Positions 24,427 to 31,374 of a stretch of DNA of 31,374 bases are shown here, one piece after another. Numbering within the stretch: the stretch's first letter is position 1; each line of letters starts with the position of its first letter. A program made the translations under genes and the position numbers. Origin of the DNA: Betaproteobacteria bacterium (lineage in GTDB: Bacteria > Pseudomonadota > Gammaproteobacteria > Burkholderiales > Burkholderiaceae_A); the NCBI GenBank assembly GCA_028139685.1, contig JAOINQ010000009.1, forward strand, positions 1 to 31,374, read 5' to 3'. The notes under the pieces are model-generated. The model saw only the letters and a program-made list of their open reading frames with translations. It did not search any database and was not told the origin of the DNA.

Positions 24427-25212
24427 ATGATCGCTTTAAAAAATCCAATATTTTTCGTGGGAGGAGGACCAGGAAACCCTGACCTCATTACCGTTAAAGG
24501 TATGAAGCTTATCCAGGAGGCCGACGTAATCTTTTACGATGCACTCATTGACTTTAAGGGTTTTCAAGCACTTAATAAATCGGCCAACTGGATTTTTGTT
24601 GGGAAAAGGGCTGGCAAAGTATCAATTGACCAAAAATTAATTGGAAAACTATTAGTTAATTACTACCAAAATAATAATAAAGTTGTACGACTCAAAGGGG
24701 GAGACCCAAGCATTTTTGGAAGGCTAACAGAAGAAATCGTAGCCTTAAATAAATACGATATACCTTTTGAGATCGTGCCAGGTATCACAGCAGGACTTGC
24801 TTGCGCGGCAGAATTAAATGTTAGCTTGACCAAAAGAAATGTATCGAGATCTGTTTGTTTTGTCACACCAGCTTTCTCAGATAAAAGTAATGTTAGTTGG
24901 TTAAGATCCGTTCTAAATAGCGATACTGCTGTTATTTATATGGGTGGAAAAGACCTGGAGAAAATCGCCTCTTTATTGATTGATAGCAAGATGTCAGTAG
25001 ATATGCCCGTTGCAATTATTGAAAATGCGAGCACAAGACCAGTAAAAACACTATCAAAACTCTCACGCTTAATGACGTATCACCTAAAAACGGATGGTCC
25101 GGTTTGCTTAATAATTGGGAATATTTTCAGCTTCACAAATACTATGCTGGCAGAAGATGTGGTCATCAAAGATGACGATCCTAAAGAAGAGAAGATATCG
25201 TATGTTGCTTAA
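24427..25212 (+). CDS. cobA: Uroporphyrinogen-III C-methyltransferase (SUMT)
   Basis: Methylates uroporphyrinogen III at C2 and C7 with SAM to give precorrin-2, the entry to siroheme, which is the cofactor of the reductase made by cysI. SUMT motifs are FFVGGGPGNPDLITVKGM, DVIFYDALID, VVRLKGGDPSIFGRLTEE and EIVPGITAGLACAAEL. The 261 residues match a stand-alone SUMT with no CysG dehydrogenase domain. AGGAGGA lies inside the end of the DUF934 gene, 2 bases upstream. The 3' end overlaps cbiX by 11 bases. Confidence 0.95.
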   Translation: MIALKNPIFFVGGGPGNPDLITVKGMKLIQEADVIFYDALIDFKGFQALNKSANWIFVGKRAGKVSIDQKLIGKLLVNYYQNNNKVVRLKGGDPSIFGRLTEEIVALNKYDIPFEIVPGITAGLACAAELNVSLTKRNVSRSVCFVTPAFSDKSNVSWLRSVLNSDTAVIYMGGKDLEKIASLLIDSKMSVDMPVAIIENASTRPVKTLSKLSRLMTYHLKTDGPVCLIIGNIFSFTNTMLAEDVVIKDDDPKEEKISYVA

Positions 25213-25588
25213 AAAAAACCCTACTGCTGTCGTTTTGCTTGCACACGGTTCCAGTGATCCCAACTGGAAAAATCCTTTCATAGAACTGACAAAAGAAACT
25301 CTACAAGAGGGTGACTTGAGAAAAGTTAATCTGGCATTTTTTGAGTTAGAAAAACCCTCCTTAGAAGATATTGTTACCAAATTACATACTGAGGGAGAAA
25401 AAAATATTTTTATTTTTCCTGTCCTTTTAGCTAATGGCTATCATTTGAAAGTTGATCTTCCAAAACGTCTTAAACTTTTAAGTGAAAAATACCCAGGCTT
25501 AGAATTTACTACGGGCTCTGCATTAATAGAGCAGCTGAAAGTCAGAAAGTCTATTTCTGAACAAATAAAACAAGTAACTTTTTCATGA
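25202..25588 (+). CDS. cbiX: Sirohydrochlorin chelatase (CbiX/SirB type)
   Basis: Inserts Fe (or Co) into sirohydrochlorin; here Fe insertion completes siroheme. The 128 residues are a short CbiX: VVLLAHGSSDPNWKNPF with the first metal-binding His, LAFFELEKPSLEDIV, and FPVLLANGYHLKVDLP with the second His. The frame is open back to 25115, inside cobA, but the ATG at 25202 with AAGAGAAG before it matches the family start. The stop overlaps the cysH ATG (ATGA). Confidence 0.92.
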   Translation: MLLKKNPTAVVLLAHGSSDPNWKNPFIELTKETLQEGDLRKVNLAFFELEKPSLEDIVTKLHTEGEKNIFIFPVLLANGYHLKVDLPKRLKLLSEKYPGLEFTTGSALIEQLKVRKSISEQIKQVTFS

Positions 25589-26262
25589 ACACAAATATCA
25601 TCAATGAATCAATTGCCATTCTTCGAAAAGCTGTTTCTTTGAAAAAAGGAATAGTATTTAGTACCAGCCTCGGGATCGAAGATCAGGTGATCACCCATCT
25701 AATATGCAAAAACTCTTTACCTGTTGAGTTTTTCACACTTGATACTGGAAGACTATTTCCTGAAACCCTGAATTTGATACGAGAAACTGAAAACACATAC
25801 CAGATAAAAATTAAAGTATATTACCCAATCACAGAAGAGGTTGAAAGATACGTTTCTATTAATGGCATTAATGGTTTCTATGAAAGCAAAGCACAAAGAT
25901 TACAGTGCTGTGAAATTCGAAAAGTAAGTAGTTTAAAAAGAGCGCTTGTTGGTAAAAATGCGTGGATCACCGGAATGAGAAGGGAGCAAAGTGAGAATCG
26001 CTCTGATCTCAAAGAAGAAGAAATGGATGAGGTTAATAATATTAGAAAATTTCATCCCTTAATAAATTGGAAAAGGGATTTTATGCTCAGATATGTTATT
26101 AACGAAGCAATTCCTATTAATCCATTACATCACAGAGGTTTCAATAGTATAGGGTGCGCTCCTTGTACACGTCCTATCAAATCTTACGAGAAAGAGAGGG
26201 ATGGGAGATGGTGGTGGGAAAACGAATTAGAACCTAAGGAGTGTGGATTACATGCAAAATAA
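25585..26262 (+). CDS. cysH: Adenylylsulfate (APS) reductase, [4Fe-4S] type
   Basis: Reduces APS to sulfite with thioredoxin or glutathione. The 225 residues have the PP-loop-like VFSTSLGIEDQVITHLI, FTLDTGRLFPETL, and the catalytic ECGLH at the C-terminus. The paired cysteines QCCEIRKV and GCAPCTRP are the ligands of the [4Fe-4S] cluster that marks APS reductases rather than PAPS reductases. No CysC or CysQ gene is in the operon, which agrees. It overlaps cbiX and cysD. Confidence 0.94.
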   Translation: MNTNIINESIAILRKAVSLKKGIVFSTSLGIEDQVITHLICKNSLPVEFFTLDTGRLFPETLNLIRETENTYQIKIKVYYPITEEVERYVSINGINGFYESKAQRLQCCEIRKVSSLKRALVGKNAWITGMRREQSENRSDLKEEEMDEVNNIRKFHPLINWKRDFMLRYVINEAIPINPLHHRGFNSIGCAPCTRPIKSYEKERDGRWWWENELEPKECGLHAK

Positions 26263-27163
26263 TTTCTTGGACTCCTCTTATATAGAGCAATTAGAAAATG
26301 AAGCTATCTATATTTTGAGAGAAGTTGCAGCAACGGCAAAAAAATCTGCGCTTCTTTTTTCCGGCGGTAAAGATTCAGTTGTACTACTACGACTTGCTGA
26401 AAAAGCATTCCGGCCCATGAAATTCCCATTTCCACTTTTACATATAGATACAGGTCATAACTTTCCTGAAGTTATTGCGTTCAGAGATAAACGAGTTAAA
26501 GAACTTAATGAAAAGCTCATCGTCGGTTACGTTGAGGACTCGATTGCCAGGGGATCCGTAACTTTGAAAAATAAAGGCGATTCGAGAAATGCAGCACAAT
26601 CTGTAACTCTTCTTGAAACTATCGAGGAATATCAATTCGATGCCCTTATAGGTGGAGCTAGAAGAGACGAAGAAAAGGCACGAGCAAAGGAACGGATCTT
26701 TTCTTTTAGAGACGAGTTTGGTCAGTGGGATCCAAAAAATCAACGTCCTGAGCTATGGGATCTTTTTAATACTCATATTGATAAAGGGGAGCATATCCGA
26801 GTATTTCCAATATCTAATTGGACAGAGATGGATGTCTGGCATTACATCATGATAGAAGAACTAGAACTTCCGTCAATATACTTTACCCACGAAAGGGAAG
26901 TGTTTTCAAAAAATAATCTACTTGTTCCAGTAACTGAATACACGCAACCTCCTAGCGATGTAACCGTTAAAAAAAGGAATGTGAGGTTCAGAACTGTCGG
27001 AGATATATCATGTACCTGCCCTGTACTGAGTTCTGCCAAAAATCCTGAAGAAATAATTATGGAAACAGCGTCTTCTTCTCTTAGCGAAAGGGGTGCTACA
27101 AGATTAGACGATCAAACAAATGAAGCCTCTATGGAACGGAGAAAAAAAGAGGGGTACTTCTAA
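26252..27163 (+). CDS. cysD: Sulfate adenylyltransferase, small subunit
   Basis: With CysN makes APS from ATP and sulfate. The 303-residue protein has the PP-loop ALLFSGGKDSVVLLRLAEKA, HIDTGHNFPEVIAFRD, FDALIGGARRDEEKARAKER and the late RFRTVGDISCTCPV. The ATG at 26252, 10 bases after AAGGAG (26236-26241), is preferred over a GTG at 26243. It overlaps the cysH end by 11 bases and is followed by cysN after 2 bases. Confidence 0.96.
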   Translation: MQNNFLDSSYIEQLENEAIYILREVAATAKKSALLFSGGKDSVVLLRLAEKAFRPMKFPFPLLHIDTGHNFPEVIAFRDKRVKELNEKLIVGYVEDSIARGSVTLKNKGDSRNAAQSVTLLETIEEYQFDALIGGARRDEEKARAKERIFSFRDEFGQWDPKNQRPELWDLFNTHIDKGEHIRVFPISNWTEMDVWHYIMIEELELPSIYFTHEREVFSKNNLLVPVTEYTQPPSDVTVKKRNVRFRTVGDISCTCPVLSSAKNPEEIIMETASSSLSERGATRLDDQTNEASMERRKKEGYF

Positions 27164-27165
27164 AA

Positions 27166-28431
27166 ATGAAAAGGCATGGATTAATACGATTTATAACTGC
27201 TGGAAGTGTTGATGATGGAAAGAGTACACTCATAGGTAGGCTATTATACGACTCAAAATTAGTCTTAACCGATCAATTACACAATCTTGTCAATGCAAAA
27301 AGTAGTAGAGCATCGGAGAATGAAATTGATTTTTCTTTTTTGACAGATGGACTTGAATCTGAACGTGAACAAGGAATCACGATAGATGTAGCCTACCGAT
27401 ATTTTTCAACAAAAAACAATAAATTCATAATTGCAGACTGTCCAGGTCACACACAGTATACAAGAAATATGATCACCGGAGCATCTAATGCCGACTGTGT
27501 CATTCTGCTAATTGATGTAACAAAAGCTTTGGATGGAAACCTTCTAGAGCAGACGAAAAGGCATGCGCTTGTTTCCTCGATATTAGATATACCGAATGTT
27601 ATTCTTGCGGTAAACAAAATGGACCTTGTTAATTTTGACCAAAATATTTTTCAAAAAGTTACTAACTCATTCAAAAAATTTACAGAGACCTTAAATTGGA
27701 AAGTGAACTTCATATCAATACCAATTTCAGCTCTCAAAGGCGATAATATCGTAAAAAAATCAGAACAAACGGCATGGTATAGAGGTGAACCGATTATACG
27801 TGTCCTGGAAGAATTGGAGTTTAACGATCATAACACAGCCTCCGATTTTAAATTTCCCATTCAGTATGTGATGCGCTGGGATGGTGAAAAAGAAAAAGCA
27901 CAAAGGGCTTACTGTGGAAAAATTGAAGACGGAGTCCTTAATCAAGGTCAAGAACTTAAGATAATGGGGACAGATCAACTCGTAAAAATAAAAAAAATTA
28001 TTTATGGAGGAAAGGAAGTTTCTCAAGTAGAAAAAAACAGTTGCATTATGGTGTGGTTATCTGACGAAGTAGACCTTGCTAGAGGTGATGTATTATTGAA
28101 TAGAGATAGTCTCCTAGATGCGTCTTCAAGTTTGAATGTAAATATCGCATGGCTTGACAGAGACGCGTTTAATCCTAAAAAAAAATATATTATTCGACAA
28201 GGAACTACCGAGACATTCGCAAAATTAACAGTTGATTCAAAAATAGATTTAGAAACACTAGAAAACTACAAATCATCCGAGATGAGAATGAATGAAATTG
28301 GTTCTGCAACGTTGAAACTGGCTAAACCGATTTTGAATGATGATTATACATATATAAATAAACTGGGTGCGTTGGTTTTGATTGACCCGATAACCCATCA
28401 AACTTCTGCCGCTTTAATGATCAAAGGATAA
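27166..28431 (+). CDS. cysN: Sulfate adenylyltransferase, GTPase large subunit
   Basis: The GTP-hydrolysing partner of CysD that drives APS formation. An EF-Tu-like G domain is clear: GSVDDGKSTLIGRLL (P-loop), EREQGITIDVAYRYF (switch I), DCPGHTQYTRNM (switch II) and NKMD. Beta-barrel domains follow. At 421 residues it is a stand-alone CysN without the CysC APS-kinase domain found in fused forms, which fits direct use of APS by CysH. Confidence 0.96.
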   Translation: MKRHGLIRFITAGSVDDGKSTLIGRLLYDSKLVLTDQLHNLVNAKSSRASENEIDFSFLTDGLESEREQGITIDVAYRYFSTKNNKFIIADCPGHTQYTRNMITGASNADCVILLIDVTKALDGNLLEQTKRHALVSSILDIPNVILAVNKMDLVNFDQNIFQKVTNSFKKFTETLNWKVNFISIPISALKGDNIVKKSEQTAWYRGEPIIRVLEELEFNDHNTASDFKFPIQYVMRWDGEKEKAQRAYCGKIEDGVLNQGQELKIMGTDQLVKIKKIIYGGKEVSQVEKNSCIMVWLSDEVDLARGDVLLNRDSLLDASSSLNVNIAWLDRDAFNPKKKYIIRQGTTETFAKLTVDSKIDLETLENYKSSEMRMNEIGSATLKLAKPILNDDYTYINKLGALVLIDPITHQTSAALMIKG

Positions 28432-28442
28432 AATACTTTTCC

Positions 28443-29414
28443 ATGAAAATACGAGACCCCGATCTTAGTAATGATCCATTACAAAAAGAGCACGCAGAAG
28501 TAGGTTTACCTCAACTTGAAGCTGGTACATTTCAAGGGGAGAAACATCCTTTTTTGTTCCTCTTCTGTTGGATTGCGGGCTTTTGCATGCTACTTGTTTT
28601 AGTGTTTTTGGTCTCAAAATTTATTCATTCGAATGGTACAAATTCCTTTTCAATATTACTAGATATTTTCGTGACTCCAGAATTTTGGAAGGCATTGATC
28701 ATAGGATTTTTAGCTCAGGTTATTGATGGGGCTCTTGGAATGGCATATGGTATTTCTGCAACATCTTTTCTTTTGTCAACGGGATCGTCTCCGGCAGTTG
28801 CTAGTGCTAGCGTCCATATCGCAGCTGTTTTCACAACTGGTTTATCCGGAATCTCACACGTGAACCTTGGTAACGTTTCAAAGGATCTTTTTATCAGACT
28901 GCTTATTCCTGGAATAATCGGCGCATTATTCGGCGTTCTTTTAGTTACTCAAATCGATATGGATTTTTTTAAGCCCATAATGTGCGCATATCTTCTTGTG
29001 ATGGGATTAATTATTGTTAAAAAAGCTTTCAAAAAGAAAAGTCAGCAGCTGTCGAACAATACTTCAAATATTGGAAAGCTCGCATTTTTTGGCGGTTTTG
29101 TTGACTCTGCAGGTGGTGGAGGATGGGGCCCAATTGTTACTACAAACTTACTTGGAAAAGGACAAGACCCTCGTTCAACAATTGGCTCGGTTAACTTTGC
29201 AGAATTTTTTTTAACGCTTTCTACTGCTGGTTTTTTTACAATTTTTGTTACCGCAAGTCCATGGATAAGTGTCGCTGGACTAGTAGTTGGAGGACTTTTT
29301 GCGGCTCCTTTTGCAGCATTACTTTGTAGGAAAATTCCCCCGAAAATTTTGATGATAATTGTAGGATTGGTAGTTTGTGTGGTGAGCACGTTTACCCTAG
29401 TTCAAGTTCTTTAA
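28443..29414 (+). CDS. TauE/SafE (TSUP) family sulfur-anion transporter
   Basis: A 323-residue inner-membrane transporter. A cytosolic N-terminal extension of about 35 residues precedes eight or so helices. Family words are QVIDGALGMAYGISATSFLL, HIAAVFTTGLSGISHVNLGN, FGGFVDSAGGGGWGPIVTT and IGSVNFAEFFLTLS. Position at the end of the cys operon, 11 bases after cysN, suggests sulfate uptake or sulfite export. Direction is not shown by the sequence. No CysPTWA transporter is in the window, so this may be the sulfate importer. Confidence 0.9.
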   Translation: MKIRDPDLSNDPLQKEHAEVGLPQLEAGTFQGEKHPFLFLFCWIAGFCMLLVLVFLVSKFIHSNGTNSFSILLDIFVTPEFWKALIIGFLAQVIDGALGMAYGISATSFLLSTGSSPAVASASVHIAAVFTTGLSGISHVNLGNVSKDLFIRLLIPGIIGALFGVLLVTQIDMDFFKPIMCAYLLVMGLIIVKKAFKKKSQQLSNNTSNIGKLAFFGGFVDSAGGGGWGPIVTTNLLGKGQDPRSTIGSVNFAEFFLTLSTAGFFTIFVTASPWISVAGLVVGGLFAAPFAALLCRKIPPKILMIIVGLVVCVVSTFTLVQVL

Positions 29415-29457
29415 TTTGTTGTATCATTAAGTGATTAAAAAATAATTGAGAAAAAAT

Positions 29458-30273
29458 ATGAATGACTTATCTTCACCCTTTGCTTCCAGAGATGCACAAA
29501 GCAATATCATTAATAACCCAGATATTCCAACATCCGAAAAATTCTCAGATCCCTTAGAAGAGCAAACCCACCGAAAAAAAAGATTGGTCGTTAGCCTGAA
29601 ACTTTTCTCTTCCTTTGGTTTTGATGAAGGAGTAGCGGGTCATATTACAGTACGAGACCCTATAGATCAGGAAAGCTTCTGGGTTAATCCGTTTGGTATA
29701 CATTTCAGCGAAGTTGGAATAACTGATCTAATCAGAGTCACTCATGATGGAAAGATTGTGGAAGGAACTAACCCAGTAAATGCAGCCGCGTTTGCTATCC
29801 ATTCTAGAATCCACATGGCTCATCCCAACATAAATGCTGCATGTCATGCACACTCTGTATATGGAAAAACATGGTCCACGTTTGGACAATGCCTGGATCC
29901 AATTACGCAAGATTCTTGTGCATTTTATGAACACCATGATGTATTCAAACAATACTCAGGGCTAGTACTTGAAACAAGTGAAGGTGACGAGATTGCGAAA
30001 TTGCTATCCAATAAAAAAGCATTAATTCTTCAAAATCATGGCTTACTAACAGTGGGGAGTTTTGTTGAATCAGCAGCATGGTGGTTCATTACCATGGAAA
30101 GAAGTTGTCAGGCACAATTAATGGCAAATTCCGTAAATGGAAAAGATATTATAAAAATTTCCAATGATGCTGCAAGAAAAGCATTTGACATAATCGGAAA
30201 CGAAGAGGCTGGTTGGTTTGGCTTTCAACCTTTATTGCAAAAGATTATTAAAAAGTACCCTGAATTAAAATAG
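29458..30273 (+). CDS. Class II aldolase/adducin family protein
   Basis: A zinc-dependent aldolase-fold protein of about 271 residues. Motifs are FDEGVAGHITVRDP, FWVNPFGIHFSEV, NAACHAHSVYGKTWS with two zinc-binding His, and LILQNHGLLTVG with the third. FAIHSRIHMAHPNINA also fits. The substrate is unknown; family members act on fuculose phosphate and other sugar phosphates, while adducin-like ones have no known aldolase role. The ATG at 29458 is preferred over a TTG at 29446. It is 43 bases after the transporter gene and may start its own unit. Confidence 0.88.
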   Translation: MNDLSSPFASRDAQSNIINNPDIPTSEKFSDPLEEQTHRKKRLVVSLKLFSSFGFDEGVAGHITVRDPIDQESFWVNPFGIHFSEVGITDLIRVTHDGKIVEGTNPVNAAAFAIHSRIHMAHPNINAACHAHSVYGKTWSTFGQCLDPITQDSCAFYEHHDVFKQYSGLVLETSEGDEIAKLLSNKKALILQNHGLLTVGSFVESAAWWFITMERSCQAQLMANSVNGKDIIKISNDAARKAFDIIGNEEAGWFGFQPLLQKIIKKYPELK

Positions 30274-30286
30274 CGGTAGCAGGATA

Positions 30287-31306
30287 TTGAATTTCGTTGA
30301 AGATTTTCGAGTTCCTATATGGTTATTCAACGGTCATTTACAAACAATTTGGCCGGCTACGGTCGGCAAAAAACACTTACGAAGAAAAATTCGTCCGTCT
30401 TATTTTCGAGAAAAATGGAAGACTCCTGATAATGATTTCATAGAGATCGACTTTAATCGGAATTTTTATAAAGAAAGAAACCCGATTGTTGTTCTTTTTC
30501 ACGGTTTAGAAGGTTCTTCTTCAAGTTATTACTCTTTAGCTTTTTATCAAGCATGCAAAGAATTGCAATTTTCACTATCTATCCCACATTTTAGAGGTTG
30601 TTCAGGTTCAGCAAATGAACTTCCACGTTCATATCATGCCGGAGATAGCGAAGAGATAAACTGGATACTTGAAAAGTATTCTAAGATTTGCGTAGAACAA
30701 AATAGAGAGTTATATGTTTTTGGGGTTTCCCTCGGTGGCAATGCTTTGCTTCACTGGGCAGGGACATATGTCTCAAATTCCCTCCTTATTTCAAATCTTC
30801 GTTGTATTGTATCAATTTGCGCTCCTATCAATTTACGTTCATCTGGCCTTACAATAGATAGGAAAATTAATCGGCTTATTTATGCAAATTACTTCCTTCG
30901 ATCAATGAAAAGAAAAGCTAGAGACAAATGGTATAAATATCCAGACGACTTCTCATTTGAGAAAGTGCAAAACGCAAGAACCATTTACGAATTTGATAAT
31001 TCGTACACTGCACCTGTTCACGGATTTCTGAATGTTGAGGACTATTGGCAAAAAGCCTCAGCTGCAATGGTTATAGAAAAGATAAGAGTCAAAACTCTTT
31101 TAATAAATTCAAGAAATGACCCAATTGTCCCCTTCTCCTCTCTTCCACATTTAAAAATTTCCCAAAACCAGAATATCGAAACATGGTACCCAACTACAGG
31201 AGGCCATGTTTGTTTCGTACATTCACCAAAACCAACTCGTCTAAGTACAGATGACTATTTTTTTCCAAAATCAGTGCTTAACTGGTGCAAAAATCAATGT
31301 TATTAG
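30287..31306 (+). CDS. YheT-family alpha/beta hydrolase
   Basis: A predicted esterase-like hydrolase of 339 residues. YheT words are FNGHLQTIWPA, VVLFHGLEGSSSSYYS (oxyanion loop), IPHFRGCSGSANELPRSYHAG, FGVSLGGNALLHW with the nucleophile Ser, NSRNDPIVPF with the acid, and GGHVCFV with the His. The likely start is TTG at 30287, 13 bases after the previous stop, with AGGA only 2 bases upstream, so the true start could differ slightly. The substrate is unknown. Confidence 0.88.
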   Translation: MNFVEDFRVPIWLFNGHLQTIWPATVGKKHLRRKIRPSYFREKWKTPDNDFIEIDFNRNFYKERNPIVVLFHGLEGSSSSYYSLAFYQACKELQFSLSIPHFRGCSGSANELPRSYHAGDSEEINWILEKYSKICVEQNRELYVFGVSLGGNALLHWAGTYVSNSLLISNLRCIVSICAPINLRSSGLTIDRKINRLIYANYFLRSMKRKARDKWYKYPDDFSFEKVQNARTIYEFDNSYTAPVHGFLNVEDYWQKASAAMVIEKIRVKTLLINSRNDPIVPFSSLPHLKISQNQNIETWYPTTGGHVCFVHSPKPTRLSTDDYFFPKSVLNWCKNQCY

Positions 31307-31352
31307 TCATTTTAAAGTAGTAAATTTGTTACAATAAGGCAAAGGAGGTTCT

Positions 31353-31374
31353 ATGAAACCAATAGTTTTAATCA
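31353..31374 (+). CDS. Start of a further gene, cut by the right edge
   Basis: An ATG at 31353 with a strong AAAGGAGG at 31341-31348 (4 bases apart) begins a new gene; only seven codons (MKPIVLI) are inside the window. A TACAAT at 31330-31335 could be its -10 box, though no good -35 is seen. The product cannot be named. Confidence 0.6.

Noticed and set aside
29415..29457. Possible terminator after the TauE/SafE gene
   Set aside because: The only hairpin (ATCA...TGAT, four pairs) is too weak to call, though an A-run follows.

Overview
The window is AT-rich, gene-dense bacterial chromosome. There is no RNA gene, insertion sequence, CRISPR array or phage gene, and no gap over 300 bases lacks a gene. 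The gene content suggests a free-living, Gram-negative, aerobic proteobacterium. The sulfate-assimilation cluster (CysI-type reductase, DUF934, SUMT, CbiX, APS-type CysH, CysD, CysN, TauE/SafE) and the prpC-prpD-prpE arrangement are familiar from Betaproteobacteria and some Gammaproteobacteria. I infer a low-GC member of one of these groups with a streamlined genome, because many genes overlap and several start with TTG or GTG. I cannot name the genus.

Layout, left to right. (1) 2-4050, + strand: the end of a methylcitrate-cycle operon for propionate (prpC cut by the window edge, prpD, prpE). (2) 4070-5311, - strand: a YbdG/MscM mechanosensitive channel. (3) 5430-7624, + strand: a PCuAC-type periplasmic copper chaperone, an AsmA-like membrane-anchored protein, a secreted thermonuclease and a DUF4396 membrane protein, tightly packed. 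(4) 7630-11681, - strand: a serralysin-like RTX metalloprotease with DUF4214 repeats, a DUF1232 protein, metY, and a DUF4399 lipoprotein gene that appears frameshifted. Two good intrinsic terminators lie here. (5) 11778-12563, + strand: an HpcH/HpaI-family aldolase. (6) 15262-12587, - strand: a four-gene operon of a haem-c/HAMP membrane protein, a surface-adhesin-E-like protein, a DUF393 thiol oxidoreductase-like protein and a 1-Cys peroxiredoxin.

(7) 15356-16147: crcB overlapping convergently with a DUF423 gene. (8) 16165-19582: a light/DNA-repair cluster with a secreted SRPBCC protein, a full-length photolyase/cryptochrome, a 51-residue DUF2256 zinc protein and, on the other strand, a photolyase-like protein that begins directly with the FAD domain. 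(9) 19587-22193: a secreted protein of unknown function, a histone-deacetylase-family hydrolase, and on the - strand DUF1330, cutA and DUF3429. (10) 22312-29414, + strand: the sulfate-assimilation operon, which makes sulfide from sulfate through APS and includes part of siroheme synthesis for the reductase. (11) 29458-31306: a class II aldolase/adducin protein and a YheT-like hydrolase, followed by the first codons of another gene at the right edge.

The items most worth a second look are the haem-HAMP/DUF393/peroxiredoxin operon, the photolyase-like protein with its domains apparently in permuted order, the broken DUF4399 gene with its relic C-terminus in another frame, and divergent gene pairs whose start codons lie only 4 or 17 bases apart.
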